Shown: positions 1 to 9,259 of the stretch, piece by piece
How positions within the stretch are numbered: the stretch's first letter is position 1
Layout: every line of letters starts with the position of its first letter
NCBI GenBank assembly: GCA_903859705.1
Contig: CAIONQ010000133.1
Coordinates: 34,706-98,705 of the forward strand
Length of the DNA stretch: 64,000 nucleotides
Direction of reading: 5' to 3'
From: an uncultured Chthonomonas sp.
GTDB lineage: Bacteria > Armatimonadota > Chthonomonadetes > Chthonomonadales > Chthonomonadaceae
The notes under the pieces: model-generated
What the model was told of the DNA's origin: nothing
What the model saw: only the letters and a program-made list of their open reading frames with translations
The model's database searches: none
Made by a program: the position numbers and the translations under genes

Positions 1-2
1 CT

Positions 3-1412
3 GTACTCACTTCTGAAGCAGATCTGCGCGCCTACGATTGCGATGCTTATGCTCCCGAAAAACGTTTTCCAGATGCCGTGGTTCTGCCAACCACCACAGG
101 GCAAGTGGCACAAATAGTTAGGCTGTGCAACAAGCTAAATGTGCCGTTTACACCGCGTGGTGCTGGCACCGGCCTCTCTGGCGGCGCCACCGCCATAGAA
201 GGCGGTGTCATCCTTTCGCTTATCCGCATGAATCAAATTCTGGAGGCGGATATCCCCAACCGCCGCATGGTTGCTCAGGCGGGCTGCGTTAATGTGTATC
301 TCACCAAGGCAGTTAAAAACGATAAGCTGCACTACGCTCCCGATCCATCCAGCCAGGGGGCATGCACCGTTGGCGGCAATGTTGCCGAAAACTCCGGCGG
401 ACCCCATACCCTTAAATATGGCGTTACCACCAATCATGTAACGGGCGTTACCATGGTGCTGCCAGATGGCGAAATTATGAAGCTTGGCGGCAAGGTGGAA
501 GATGTTTGTGGCTACGATCTGGTGGGCATTATTGTTGGTTCAGAAGGCACCATGGGTATCGTAACAGAGGTCACCATTCGCCTAACCCCGCTTCCGCAAT
601 CTGTTAGAACCCTGCTGGCCGTTTTCGAAACCGTGGATCAGGCAACACAAACCGTATCGGATATCATTGCATCCGGTGCAGTACCCGCCGCTCTTGAGCT
701 AATCGATACCTTTATAATCAAGGCGTGTGAAGATGCATTCCATCTGGGCTTCCCTATGGATGCTGAGGCAGTGCTTATAATTGAAGTAGATGGGTTGGAG
801 GTTGGCCTGGAGGAAGAGGCCGAAACCGTTCGCGCCATCGCCGAAAAAAACGGCGCGCGGGAAGTGCGCCAGGCCGCTACCGAACTGGAACGTGCCCTGC
901 TGTGGAAGGCGCGCAAACAGGCATTCGGTGCCCTGGGCCGCCTGGGCAAAAGCATGGTAACGCACGATGGCGTTATCCCCAGAACGCGCCTGCCAGAGGT
1001 TCTGCGAGAGGTGCGCGCCATTGCACAGCGCCATGGGCTGGATGTGGGCAATGTATTTCATGCCGGAGATGGCAATCTGCACCCCAACTTGATGTTTGAT
1101 GAGCGGGATGCAGAGCAGATCAAAAATGTGCTACACGCTGGCGAAGAGATCTTAAAGTTATGCGTGGATGTGGGCGGTTCTGTTACCGGCGAGCATGGCA
1201 TCGGCATCGAAAAGCTGGAGGCCCTCACGTGGCAGTTCTCTCCAGAAGATCTGGAGCTCATGCAAAAGCTCAAGTCGGTGTTCAACACCAGCCAGCTCTG
1301 CAACCCGGGTAAAGTGCTTCCCTCAGCAAAACGCTGTTGGGAAACGGAACATGGCCCCAAAATGGTGGCCGCAGCTGGTAGAGGTGTAGCCGGCAGGGGT
1401 GCGGCAGTCTGA
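3..1412 (+). CDS. glcD: FAD-linked oxidase, glycolate oxidase GlcD-type (5' partial)
   Basis: Flavoprotein subunit that oxidises a 2-hydroxy acid (glycolate or D-lactate) using FAD. The frame is open from base 3 and already reads recognisable family sequence (LRAYDCDAYAPEKRFPDAVV), so the true start lies before the window; the GTG at 78 is internal. Visible motifs are the PCMH FAD-binding signature (PRGAGTGLSGGA, then GGNVAENSGG and YGVTTNHVTG), and the C-terminal FAD-oxidase cap with HAGDGNLHPN and GSVTGEHGIG. The stop overlaps the next ATG by one base (TGATG), so the PP2C-like gene is translationally coupled. D-lactate dehydrogenase is an alternative substrate assignment; no GlcE or GlcF is visible here. 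Confidence 0.9.
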   Translation, partial: VLTSEADLRAYDCDAYAPEKRFPDAVVLPTTTGQVAQIVRLCNKLNVPFTPRGAGTGLSGGATAIEGGVILSLIRMNQILEADIPNRRMVAQAGCVNVYLTKAVKNDKLHYAPDPSSQGACTVGGNVAENSGGPHTLKYGVTTNHVTGVTMVLPDGEIMKLGGKVEDVCGYDLVGIIVGSEGTMGIVTEVTIRLTPLPQSVRTLLAVFETVDQATQTVSDIIASGAVPAALELIDTFIIKACEDAFHLGFPMDAEAVLIIEVDGLEVGLEEEAETVRAIAEKNGAREVRQAATELERALLWKARKQAFGALGRLGKSMVTHDGVIPRTRLPEVLREVRAIAQRHGLDVGNVFHAGDGNLHPNLMFDERDAEQIKNVLHAGEEILKLCVDVGGSVTGEHGIGIEKLEALTWQFSPEDLELMQKLKSVFNTSQLCNPGKVLPSAKRCWETEHGPKMVAAAGRGVAGRGAAV

Positions 1413-2218
1413 TGGTTGAAAGTGCGTATGGCTGGCGGTTAGCAGGCGCATCTGTTCAAGGGGTGAGCCACAAACGCTTAGAGATGCCCTGTCAGGATGC
1501 CCATGCAGTTGCATTGCTGCAGCCCGATGCGGTCGTGCTTGTTACCGCAGATGGTGCCGGCTCTGCCGAACTCAGCGCCACCGGGGCGCGCATCGCGGTA
1601 GATACTGCGCTCGCTTCCCTTGCGGCGGCTGCCAGTACGGGAATCTGGTGCCCGGATAACAGCCAGCGGTTGCTTACAGAGGCCGCTGCAACGGCACTGC
1701 TGGCCGTAGAGGCAGAGGCAGCCAGCCTCGAGGTTCCCGCCCGGGCTCTGGCCTGCACCCTTATCCTCTGCGTATTATTGCCTCACTTTGCTGCCGCGCT
1801 TCAAATTGGCGATGGTGCCTGCGTGGTACGCCTGGCAGGCGATGCCAGCACAGAGCCTGTGCTAATGGCGCTCACCACACCAACGCATGGCGAATACCTC
1901 AACGAAACCACCTTTCTTGTATCCCCCAATGCTATACAATGCGCTCAGTTTGGCAGCACTTCACAAACTATAACCGGGGCAGCCCTGTTTACGGATGGCC
2001 TGCAAGAAATCGCCCTTAATGCGCCCGATTACCGGCCGCACGGCCCATTTTTCGCGCCCCTGTTACGCTTTATCGAAGCGCAGGAATGCCCCGCTGCCGC
2101 AGAACAGCAGCTGCGCAGCTTTCTGGAATCGCCTCGACTTTCTAACCGTACGGATGATGATCTCACTCTATTGCTGGCGGCGCGTGCCGCATCGGAAGAA
2201 ACTCCCCCTCTGCGCTGA
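1412..2218 (+). CDS. PP2C-family serine/threonine phosphatase-like protein
   Basis: A 268-residue cytoplasmic protein of the PP2C_2 type (metal-dependent Ser/Thr phosphatase). Seen in sequence: a metal-binding VTADGAGSAELS block near residue 45, LQIGDGACVVR near 130, FTDGLQEIAL near 195 and a C-terminal DDDLTLLLAAR, in the order expected for PP2C Asp ligands. There is no membrane segment. The ATG overlaps the stop of glcD by one base. Stand-alone proteins of this family often sit beside VWA-domain or Ser/Thr-kinase genes, but none is here, so its partner is unknown. The start is well supported by the overlap. Confidence 0.75.
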   Translation: MVESAYGWRLAGASVQGVSHKRLEMPCQDAHAVALLQPDAVVLVTADGAGSAELSATGARIAVDTALASLAAAASTGIWCPDNSQRLLTEAAATALLAVEAEAASLEVPARALACTLILCVLLPHFAAALQIGDGACVVRLAGDASTEPVLMALTTPTHGEYLNETTFLVSPNAIQCAQFGSTSQTITGAALFTDGLQEIALNAPDYRPHGPFFAPLLRFIEAQECPAAAEQQLRSFLESPRLSNRTDDDLTLLLAARAASEETPPLR

Positions 2219-2234
2219 GAAGGATAACTGCCCT

Positions 2235-3404
2235 ATGAAACCGCTCTCACTTGCCGTTGCCACCGCACTGCTCGCCATGGCTGCTTCGTTACCCCTGCAG
2301 GCACAATCCGCCGCTCCCGATGCCGCCATGGAACAGCGGATAACCGCACACTCTGTGGTAAATGCCGGCAACCCCGCGCGCATTCAAAAGGTTCTGGCAA
2401 AAGCAAAAAAGGGCGAAAAAGTTACGGTTGCCGTAATTGGTGGCTCCATCACAGCCGGGGCATCTGCAACCAAACCAGAGCTGAGATATGCCGATAGAAT
2501 CGCTACCTGGTTTAAAACCCGGTTTCCTAAAGCCCAGATAGAGCTGGTAAATGCCGGCATCGGTGCAACCGGCTCAAACTACGGTGCGCTGCGTGCCGAG
2601 CGTGATCTTCTGGGCCATCATCCCGATCTGGTAGTGGTGGAGTACGCCGTTAACGATCCCAACTTCAAAGAGTTCGCCATTACTCTGGAGGGGTTACTTC
2701 GCCAGATTCTAAAACGACCACAGCAGCCCGGCGTTGTATTGATGTTTATGATGAACAATGCGGGCGGCAATGCGCAGGAGTGGCACAGCAAAGTAGGAGA
2801 GCACTACGGCATCCCCATGCTGAGCTACCGCGATGCCCTATGGCCAGAGATTTCAGACCATCACCTGGCATTAAATGATGTATTTGCCGATCAGGTTCAC
2901 CCCAACGATAGGGGGCATGGCTATGTGGCTTCTTTCGTAACCAGTTATCTGGAATCGGTTCTCAAATCCCGCGCAAAGGCACGCATCGCGCCGCTTCCTG
3001 CCCCGCTATTTACCGATCTGTATGAGCACCCACATCTGTACTACGGCAAAAACATTCAGCCCACCGCTAACCAGGGTTGGCGTTACGATTCTGCCGGGGA
3101 TTTCTGGGCAGCTACAACCCCGGGCAGTGTGCTGGAGGCAGATGTTGAGGGCAAAGAGGTGAGTGTGCTGGCGTTCCGAATTAAAGGTCCCATGGGCAGA
3201 GCCCGTGTTCAGGTAGATAGTGCGCCAGCGGTAACTCTGGAGGGCTGGTTCGATCAAACGTGGGGTGGTTACACCTTTACAGAGCCAGTAGCAAAAGATC
3301 TCCCTGCAGGCAAACACCATATTAAGATTGAGGTGCTTGCAGAAAAAGCTGCTGGCAGCACCGGAACCGAGTTCCGAGTATTCGGCATTGGCTCGGCTGG
3401 TTAA
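2235..3404 (+). CDS. Secreted SGNH/GDSL hydrolase
   Basis: A 389-residue exported esterase or acetyl-hydrolase. A signal peptide occupies residues 1-24 (MKPLSLAVATALLAMAASLP, cleavage near LQAQ). The SGNH blocks are visible: block I IGGSITAG with nucleophile Ser near residue 71, the Gly/Asn blocks NAGIGATGSNYG and VVEYAVND, and the catalytic Asp/His block DQVHPNDRGHGY. The C-terminal ~130 residues (after about 260) are a beta-rich extension. The ATG at 2235 follows a GAGAAGGA ribosome-binding site, so the longer upstream frame (from 1995), which overlaps the PP2C gene, is rejected. It probably deacetylates a polysaccharide; the substrate is unknown. Its stop overlaps the convergent gene by four bases. 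Confidence 0.85.
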   Translation: MKPLSLAVATALLAMAASLPLQAQSAAPDAAMEQRITAHSVVNAGNPARIQKVLAKAKKGEKVTVAVIGGSITAGASATKPELRYADRIATWFKTRFPKAQIELVNAGIGATGSNYGALRAERDLLGHHPDLVVVEYAVNDPNFKEFAITLEGLLRQILKRPQQPGVVLMFMMNNAGGNAQEWHSKVGEHYGIPMLSYRDALWPEISDHHLALNDVFADQVHPNDRGHGYVASFVTSYLESVLKSRAKARIAPLPAPLFTDLYEHPHLYYGKNIQPTANQGWRYDSAGDFWAATTPGSVLEADVEGKEVSVLAFRIKGPMGRARVQVDSAPAVTLEGWFDQTWGGYTFTEPVAKDLPAGKHHIKIEVLAEKAAGSTGTEFRVFGIGSAG

Positions 3405-4975
3405 CCTTCAGTTTCTGAACTGCCGGCGCGCAGCAGCTCCCGCTGGTCTTCTGTGGCAACACCTTCGGTGGGGCGCAGCAGGGAGTTGCTGCCACCTGCA
3501 TTCGGGCTGGATGCCCGCAGCAGTGTCTGACTCTGTTTATGCTCTTCTGCCCGCAGGCTCAGCGCTGCCAGGCAAGTTTCTGCAGCCTCGCGCAAAGCCT
3601 CGCCACGCGGTCTGCCGCCAGCACGGTCGGCAGCCTTACGCACTGCCTCCAGGCTGGCCTCATCGCCTACCTTTTCCAGGGCAGAAAAGGCGGCTAGCAC
3701 AAACTCCTGGTTGGCATAGTGATTATAAAGTGCCGTATTCAACTGGTTACGGGTGGCTGGCGGAAGCAGCGCGGCATCAGCAGTACCTATTTTCTTAAGC
3801 AGGGGTGTCAGCACTATTGCCGCCGTGCTGCCGCTGTTAAGTGCGGTGGCAGCAATATCCATCAGTGGGGCAATTAACCGCAAATCCTGGTAACGAGTAA
3901 GGCTGTGCAGCAGTTTCTGGGAGGCATAGGCACCCCGGAAGGCGGAGGCCACCATGGTGCCGAGTATGCCCACCAATAACAGCACAAGCAGTGGCGAAGC
4001 ACCTGCACCGCTCTTTACCATCCCAAGGTGAATGCCAGCCACACCCAGCCCCGCCACCGCAAGCACAATCGTCCGCAATAGATATCTTCGGGTGCTGCTG
4101 TTAGTGCCCTGGATACTATTTACATACTTTTGGAGCTCAGCATCAGTTAATATGGCGGCATTCGCAGCCGGCACAGCTGGCGTTTCATTAACCCTTCCAG
4201 CCAGCTTGCTGCCCGTTCTAAGGCACTCCACATTGGTCTGCACCGCCTCCATTATCGCAGCCTTGTGCTCGGGCAACGCATTATCCAATTTAGAAACGAA
4301 ATTTGCGAGCTGCTGTATCTGTGCTGCAGTACCAATCCTGCCAACAGCGTTTAACAACTCAACCGCAAGGTCTGGGCTGTAACTGCCAATACGCTGCCGG
4401 GTGCATGCTCGTTCTATGCAATCAAACAACCGTTTCCACTGCTCAGGGGTAAGGCTAATGTTCTCAGCGGTAACCTCTGGCAGTAGGCGCATCAGGCCAA
4501 CACTGGCTATTCCAGATATTCCGCTCTCTTCCCGCATCGCATCCAGCAGCACGGGCAGGTCTTCAGGCAGCGGGGCATCCGTAAGCGTGCGTAGCTCCCG
4601 CTGTACTCCAATTCTTCCGCCCGTAAGGGCAGCTATTGTGCCGCCATAGCCGCTAATAAGCAGGGTCATCAGGGCTTTCATAGGTAGACTGGAACTGAAA
4701 CTGGGGATGGAAACACTGCCATAGGCCAACCCGGCAAGGCTGGCCGCAATTACACCGATGGAAGGGTAAAGAAGCTTCTGGTACCTGCGGCGTAACTTTA
4801 TCGCGCCGTTAAGCGCCTTCAATACGGTGCTGTGCAGCGCACCATTTTCAGAAACTTCGGCCTCCAAAGGCTCAACCACAACAGAAATAGTCTGCTGTGC
4901 TGGCCCGGCCGCCTCTATTTCCGATTTCTGCGTTTGCATAGGGCCCAACTTCTTCGCCTCAAAGGATAATCCCAA
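3401..4975 (-). CDS. Hypothetical multi-pass membrane protein
   Basis: Not assigned to a family. About 524 residues with two pairs of hydrophobic helices (around residues 65-125 and 300-345). They are separated and followed by leucine/alanine-rich soluble segments that look like HEAT- or ARM-like alpha repeats (VELLNAVGRIGTAAQIQQLA; ALEKVGDEASLEAVRKAADR). The start is either the TTG at 4975 or the ATG at 4939, and neither has a strong Shine-Dalgarno. It converges on the SGNH hydrolase with a four-base overlap of stop codons. The repeats suggest a scaffold function, but this is inference. Confidence 0.65.
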   Translation of the reverse strand: MGLSFEAKKLGPMQTQKSEIEAAGPAQQTISVVVEPLEAEVSENGALHSTVLKALNGAIKLRRRYQKLLYPSIGVIAASLAGLAYGSVSIPSFSSSLPMKALMTLLISGYGGTIAALTGGRIGVQRELRTLTDAPLPEDLPVLLDAMREESGISGIASVGLMRLLPEVTAENISLTPEQWKRLFDCIERACTRQRIGSYSPDLAVELLNAVGRIGTAAQIQQLANFVSKLDNALPEHKAAIMEAVQTNVECLRTGSKLAGRVNETPAVPAANAAILTDAELQKYVNSIQGTNSSTRRYLLRTIVLAVAGLGVAGIHLGMVKSGAGASPLLVLLLVGILGTMVASAFRGAYASQKLLHSLTRYQDLRLIAPLMDIAATALNSGSTAAIVLTPLLKKIGTADAALLPPATRNQLNTALYNHYANQEFVLAAFSALEKVGDEASLEAVRKAADRAGGRPRGEALREAAETCLAALSLRAEEHKQSQTLLRASSPNAGGSNSLLRPTEGVATEDQRELLRAGSSETEG

Positions 4976-5149
4976 TTGCTATACTGGCCGCAGCAACCGT
5001 GCGTTTCACCGTTGTTTCGGTGCCGGCCATCTCTGGTTAGGGTACACTACCTCTGACTTTTTGTATAGAAACCGATGCTGATATTCGGTTGTTGAGGGTT
5101 TTCGGTAGGCGTGGAGAGTACGCTCGAAATCGAACAGGAGATAAGTACA

Positions 5150-6013
5150 ATGCGAAGATTGATTTCCCGACGTACACTGCTCTGCGGTGCAGCAGCAGTT
5201 GCAGCCGCAGCAGCGGGCGCCCACACAATGGCTGTTGGCAAGCCGGATAGCGGGCTGAAGTTCGCCGTTTATGGCGATTGCCGAGATGGCCATGAGGTAC
5301 ACCGTAAACTGGTGGCCGCTATGCTGGCTCAAAAGCCAACTCTCATTCTTCAAACGGGAGACCTGGTGCATCGCGGCAACGATGATGCCGCCTGGAAAAC
5401 CTACGATGATATAACCGGGGATATGCGCAAAAAGGTGCTACTGTACCCATCTCGCGGCAATCATGATTTTGGCGGCACTGGTTATGCCGAGCGTTTTACC
5501 GCCCCCTTTACCTCCGGCAATAAAGATTACTACTCTTTCACAAAGGGCAACTGCCATTTCATCGCAGTGGATGTGGATGAGCATGCCGAATTTGGGCCGG
5601 AAACTGAGCAGTACAAATGGCTGATTAAGGACCTCGAAGCCGCTAAAAAAAGCAGTGCACACACCTTTGTGTACTTCCATCTCGCTCCCTACTCCATCGG
5701 CTCACACGGTATGAACCCGGAAGTGCAGAAAACACTCTGCCCCGTGTTCGCTAAGTATGGTGTTCGCATTGTATTTACCGGCCACGATCATAACTACTAT
5801 CACACCACCCGAGATGGCGTTCCGTACATCGTTACCGGCGGCGGTGGCGCACCTCTGTACGATACACATCCAGATAAAGGTGCGATTGATGGCGATAAGT
5901 ATGAAAAGGTGAACCACTACCTGGTAGTGGATGTTAAGGGTAAAGATGTGCACGTTCAAGCCATCCGCATTGATGGAACTGTAATCGAAAAGTTCACCGT
6001 CTCCGCCAAATAA
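5150..6013 (+). CDS. Tat-exported calcineurin-like metallophosphoesterase
   Basis: A 287-residue exported phosphoesterase. A twin-arginine signal (SRRTLLCGAAAVAAAAAG) opens the protein. The dinuclear-metal motifs follow in order: YGDCRDGH, TGDLVHRGND, RGNHDFGG, FHLAPYSIG and GHDHNYYH. The start is the ATG at 5150, nine bases after AGGAG; the GTG at 5111 is an upstream in-frame extension that would bury the Tat signal. It is followed three bases later by gpsA on the same strand. It resembles the purple-acid-phosphatase-like proteins at 27-30 kb but is half their size and lacks the Fn3-like N-terminus. Natural substrate unknown. Confidence 0.88.
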   Translation: MRRLISRRTLLCGAAAVAAAAAGAHTMAVGKPDSGLKFAVYGDCRDGHEVHRKLVAAMLAQKPTLILQTGDLVHRGNDDAAWKTYDDITGDMRKKVLLYPSRGNHDFGGTGYAERFTAPFTSGNKDYYSFTKGNCHFIAVDVDEHAEFGPETEQYKWLIKDLEAAKKSSAHTFVYFHLAPYSIGSHGMNPEVQKTLCPVFAKYGVRIVFTGHDHNYYHTTRDGVPYIVTGGGGAPLYDTHPDKGAIDGDKYEKVNHYLVVDVKGKDVHVQAIRIDGTVIEKFTVSAK

Positions 6014-6016
6014 CGA

Positions 6017-7105
6017 ATGAATCGTCTCGCTTCGATACCCTCTGAACAGGATCTGGAAATCGGCAATAATCTATTCTCAGATTTCGGGCCCGAAGTTCCT
6101 GTAGCAATCGCAGGTGCCGGGAGCTGGGGCACTGCCCTGGCCTCGGTACTTGCATCCAATGGCCACACCGTTCGCCTCTGGGCTCGAGATGCCGATCTCA
6201 TCTCCCGGCTTTGCTCAGATGCCGAAAATCGCCAATACCTGCCCGGTATTCCCCTGCCTGCATCCATCCTACCCACCAGTAGCCTTCCACAGGCGCTGGA
6301 TGGTGCCCGCGTGGTGGTATTTGCGGTGCCATGCGGTGCCGTGCGTGAAACAGCACGCCTTGCAGCCGAATTCGCCGCACCACATACCCTGATTATCTCT
6401 GCAGCCAAAGGGCTGGAAGAACATACCGCCCTGCGCATGAGCCAGGTTCTGGAAGAGGTTATGCCGGGCTGTACCCCGCGCGTTGCCGCACTCTCTGGCC
6501 CCAACCTTGCCGTAGAAATGGCGCGCCGGGCACCCACCGCCAGTGTGGCCGCCTCTACCAACCCCGCTGCAGCCCGGGCTGTACAGCAGCTATTTGTTAG
6601 CGATCCGTCTCCGGCCTTTCGTGTGTATACCGGCTCCGATGTGGTGGGAGTTGAGCTTGGTGGTGCCATTAAAAACAGCATAGCAATAGGGGCGGGCATT
6701 CTGGAGGGGATGGGCTACGGGGATAACTCGCGTGCCGCCTTCATGACCCGCGGCCTGGCCGAGGCCATTCGCCTTGGGGCAGCGCAGGGGGCGCAGGTAA
6801 GCACATTTCTTGGCCTATCTGGCGTGGGAGATCTCATTGCCACCGGCGGCAGCCGGCTTTCTCGCAACTATCGAGTTGGTTTCGCACTGGGCCAGGGCAG
6901 AACCCTGCCAGAGGTGTTAGAAGAGCTTGGCCAGGTTGCCGAAGGGGTTCCAACCACCAGGGTTTTGTGTGATCTTGCTGCCCGCTGTGGTGTTGAAATT
7001 CCGCTGTGTGCCGCACTGCACGCTATCCTGTTTGAGCACAAATCCATCCCAGAGGTTATCCAGCAGCTAATGCAGCGCCCCCCGAGAGATGAGCACGATT
7101 TTTAA
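6017..7105 (+). CDS. gpsA: NAD(P)-dependent glycerol-3-phosphate dehydrogenase
   Basis: Makes sn-glycerol 3-phosphate from dihydroxyacetone phosphate for phospholipid synthesis. The 362-residue protein has a Rossmann motif (IAGAGSWGTALASVLASNG, residues ~33-51), the SGPNLAVEMARR block, the catalytic lysine in GGAIKNSIAIGAG and the substrate-binding LSRNYRVGFALGQG. It carries an N-terminal extension of about 30 residues before the Rossmann fold, so a later start cannot be excluded. It lies three bases after the metallophosphoesterase stop, suggesting one transcript, and its stop overlaps the convergent kinase-like gene by four bases. Confidence 0.95.
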   Translation: MNRLASIPSEQDLEIGNNLFSDFGPEVPVAIAGAGSWGTALASVLASNGHTVRLWARDADLISRLCSDAENRQYLPGIPLPASILPTSSLPQALDGARVVVFAVPCGAVRETARLAAEFAAPHTLIISAAKGLEEHTALRMSQVLEEVMPGCTPRVAALSGPNLAVEMARRAPTASVAASTNPAAARAVQQLFVSDPSPAFRVYTGSDVVGVELGGAIKNSIAIGAGILEGMGYGDNSRAAFMTRGLAEAIRLGAAQGAQVSTFLGLSGVGDLIATGGSRLSRNYRVGFALGQGRTLPEVLEELGQVAEGVPTTRVLCDLAARCGVEIPLCAALHAILFEHKSIPEVIQQLMQRPPRDEHDF

Positions 7106-8049
7106 TCCGCACTGCCCGCTCTCAACGCCCATTCTCCGGCAGCAACCAGCGCGTCATCCCCAATATCTTCCCCATACACCACCAGTATCGCGCCGTAGTG
7201 CAGGGCCCTGAATCGTGCCCGGGCATGCTCAACCGCATCCACAGCCCCGTACGCTTCAAAAAACGCCCGCCGCGCCTCGCCGCTCAATAGGCTATAGGCA
7301 ATAGAGATATCCAGTGAGCGGTCTCCACAGTGCACATCTCCCCAGTCGATAATGCCCGTTAGCCTTACGGAAGCCTCTGAGGTTGTGTCTACAAGCAGGT
7401 GTCGCAGATACAGGTCTCCATGCACCACACAGCGCTTGCGGCCGCTGTCTGGCGTGTCCACAAGCTTCTTTGCAATGGCAGCAATGTGTGAAGCATTCAA
7501 ACCGCGCGCTTCCAGCGTTGGTGCCGCCTTAATCAGCCGCTCTTCCAGCTGAACAATCCTCAAGTGCAGATCGGTGCGGCGCAGGGTATCTCCCGGCAGC
7601 TGCCAATCCGGGTTAACGGGAATGCTGTGGAGCGTCTTTAGAAACCGAGCCAGTGCAGGAGCAATCTCGAGGCAGCGCCCCGCATCCCAACCAATCTGGC
7701 ACGCCGTAACGCCCGGTATAAAGGGGTATCCAGCAAAAGGGTACGGGTAGCCTGCTGCCGGGGTACCGCAGCACACCGGGGATGGGATCGCAAGCGGCAA
7801 AAAAGGTGCAATATTGCCCAGCACCCTCATCTCAGTACCAATCAGTGCGGCACCCAGCTGCCGTATCGGGAAACGCCATAACATCTGGCCATCAGCAAGA
7901 TAAGCGCTGTTATCCCAGCCAGTGCCCAGCAAATGAATTTCACCGGGAGCATGCGCCGCAAACTGCTTTGCTATCAGCCTGGCAGCAATCTCTGATGTCA
8001 TCTCTACATCCGGCACCCACGGGCGATTATCCGGCACGCTGCTGCTCAC
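7102..8049 (-). CDS. Aminoglycoside phosphotransferase-like (APH/choline kinase fold) protein
   Basis: A 315-residue small-molecule kinase of the APH superfamily. The catalytic loop reads VVHGDLYLRHLL and the metal-binding loop reads GIIDWGDVHCGD. In the classical HGDxxxxN loop the Asn position is His here; this HGDLYxRH form occurs in a sub-family of unknown substrate. The start is a GTG lying inside the end of the upstream glycosyltransferase gene (23-base overlap), so the two are probably coupled. An antibiotic-resistance role is unlikely from context; phosphorylation of a sugar or other metabolite is more likely. Medium certainty on function, high on fold. Confidence 0.8.
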   Translation of the reverse strand: MSSSVPDNRPWVPDVEMTSEIAARLIAKQFAAHAPGEIHLLGTGWDNSAYLADGQMLWRFPIRQLGAALIGTEMRVLGNIAPFLPLAIPSPVCCGTPAAGYPYPFAGYPFIPGVTACQIGWDAGRCLEIAPALARFLKTLHSIPVNPDWQLPGDTLRRTDLHLRIVQLEERLIKAAPTLEARGLNASHIAAIAKKLVDTPDSGRKRCVVHGDLYLRHLLVDTTSEASVRLTGIIDWGDVHCGDRSLDISIAYSLLSGEARRAFFEAYGAVDAVEHARARFRALHYGAILVVYGEDIGDDALVAAGEWALRAGSAD

Positions 8050-9259
8050 TTTCTAGCTCAGCATACAGGGCCGCATATCGATCAACCATAATAGAAACAT
8101 TATATTCGTGCGACGTTTGTATCCCATTATAAGCAATAAAAGCGCGATACTCTACAGATTTAAGCAGCATTTGTAGTTTTTGTATAAGCTGCGGCACATT
8201 GCCCACGGTATGCAGTTCAGCGTTTGTTCCGCTAACAAGCACCTCATCATTGCCCCGGCAGCGGGTACTCAATATCGGGCTGCCAGCCGCAAGCGCTTCC
8301 AGCACGGCCAGGCTAAAGTTTTCGGCCTCGGTTGGCAGCATCCAAACCGTTGCCGCCGCAAGCCAGTTCGGCACATCGCTCCGGTGCCCCATCAGGTGCA
8401 CCCTCTCTGCAAAACCTGCCGCACTGGCTGCCTCCAAAATGCGCGATTCCAGCTCACCTTTGCCAACAAAAGCTATGTGCAGCAGCCGAAACTCTGGCTC
8501 TCCGGCCAGAGCTATAAAGGCGTTGAGGGCATCCAGAGGGCGCTTTTGGGGGTCGAGCCGAGAAGTGAACACCAACAAGGCAGCTTTGGCTGGCAGGTTC
8601 AGCTCACTCCGGATTTGTGCACCATCCCCATTCCGGAATCGGGCTACGTCCACTCCATTGGGTATGTGGCACACATGTTCCTCTGCCACGCCATACTTCA
8701 GCTGGGTACGCACCGCCTGGTTAGATGGGCAAATAATCTTATGAATCCGGGTGCCAGCTGCTGCCGCCCAGGCTTTTGCGCGTTCTTCCCCGGGTGCCAG
8801 AGTATCGTATGGGCTATGTACCGTTACCACCACACGCTCTGGCGGTATGCCAATTTCACCAAGCACCTTCGGAACGGTGCGAGAAAGGCAAAAATCACCG
8901 GTGTGAAAGTGCAGAACGGGTGCACTGTGCTGCCCAAACAACGCAATCAGATCTTCTGGAACCTGTTTTGGGGCAACCGGGTCTGCCCGCATTAGAGGCG
9001 TTCTAATAAGCTCAACGCCGCGCGCTGCAGCATCCGCCGCCAGCCCTTCAGTGGTGGGAATCCGCGGCACAACAATGCGCACCCGGCGGCCACGCTGCTG
9101 CATGCCGTGTGCAAGCTCGAGCATCTGGATTGCATCTCCCCCATGCCCGAGCACAAACCCAAAATAGACTATAGCAACGCCCGATTCCCCGGCACTCCCG
9201 GAGTTATCTGCATATTGGTCGTTCAACCGCCAGATCCGCCCCTTATCTAAACATCGCAC
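8027..9259 (-). CDS. Family 4 glycosyltransferase (GT-B)
   Basis: A 410-residue cytoplasmic glycosyltransferase. The N-terminal half begins with a Gly-rich acceptor-binding loop (VYFGFVLGHGGDAIQMLELA). The C-terminal half has the nucleotide-sugar fold: VFTSRLDPQKRPLDALNAF, HLMGHRSDVPNWLAAA and the ExxxxE region PTEAENFSLAVLEALAAGSP. The GTG start at 9259 overlaps the preceding isomerase gene by 13 bases; an internal start nearer SGVAIVYFG is possible. With the downstream kinase-like gene and the upstream isomerase it forms a tight minus-strand operon. Donor and acceptor cannot be read from the sequence. Confidence 0.85.
   Translation of the reverse strand: MRCLDKGRIWRLNDQYADNSGSAGESGVAIVYFGFVLGHGGDAIQMLELAHGMQQRGRRVRIVVPRIPTTEGLAADAAARGVELIRTPLMRADPVAPKQVPEDLIALFGQHSAPVLHFHTGDFCLSRTVPKVLGEIGIPPERVVVTVHSPYDTLAPGEERAKAWAAAAGTRIHKIICPSNQAVRTQLKYGVAEEHVCHIPNGVDVARFRNGDGAQIRSELNLPAKAALLVFTSRLDPQKRPLDALNAFIALAGEPEFRLLHIAFVGKGELESRILEAASAAGFAERVHLMGHRSDVPNWLAAATVWMLPTEAENFSLAVLEALAAGSPILSTRCRGNDEVLVSGTNAELHTVGNVPQLIQKLQMLLKSVEYRAFIAYNGIQTSHEYNVSIMVDRYAALYAELESEQQRAG

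Noticed and set aside
1995..2234. SGNH hydrolase starting at 1995
   Set aside because: The upstream part overlaps the PP2C gene; a signal peptide and ribosome-binding site place the start at 2235.
7102..8049. Aminoglycoside-resistance gene
   Set aside because: The HGDLYLRH loop and sugar-gene context point to a metabolic kinase; no resistance family is specifically matched.
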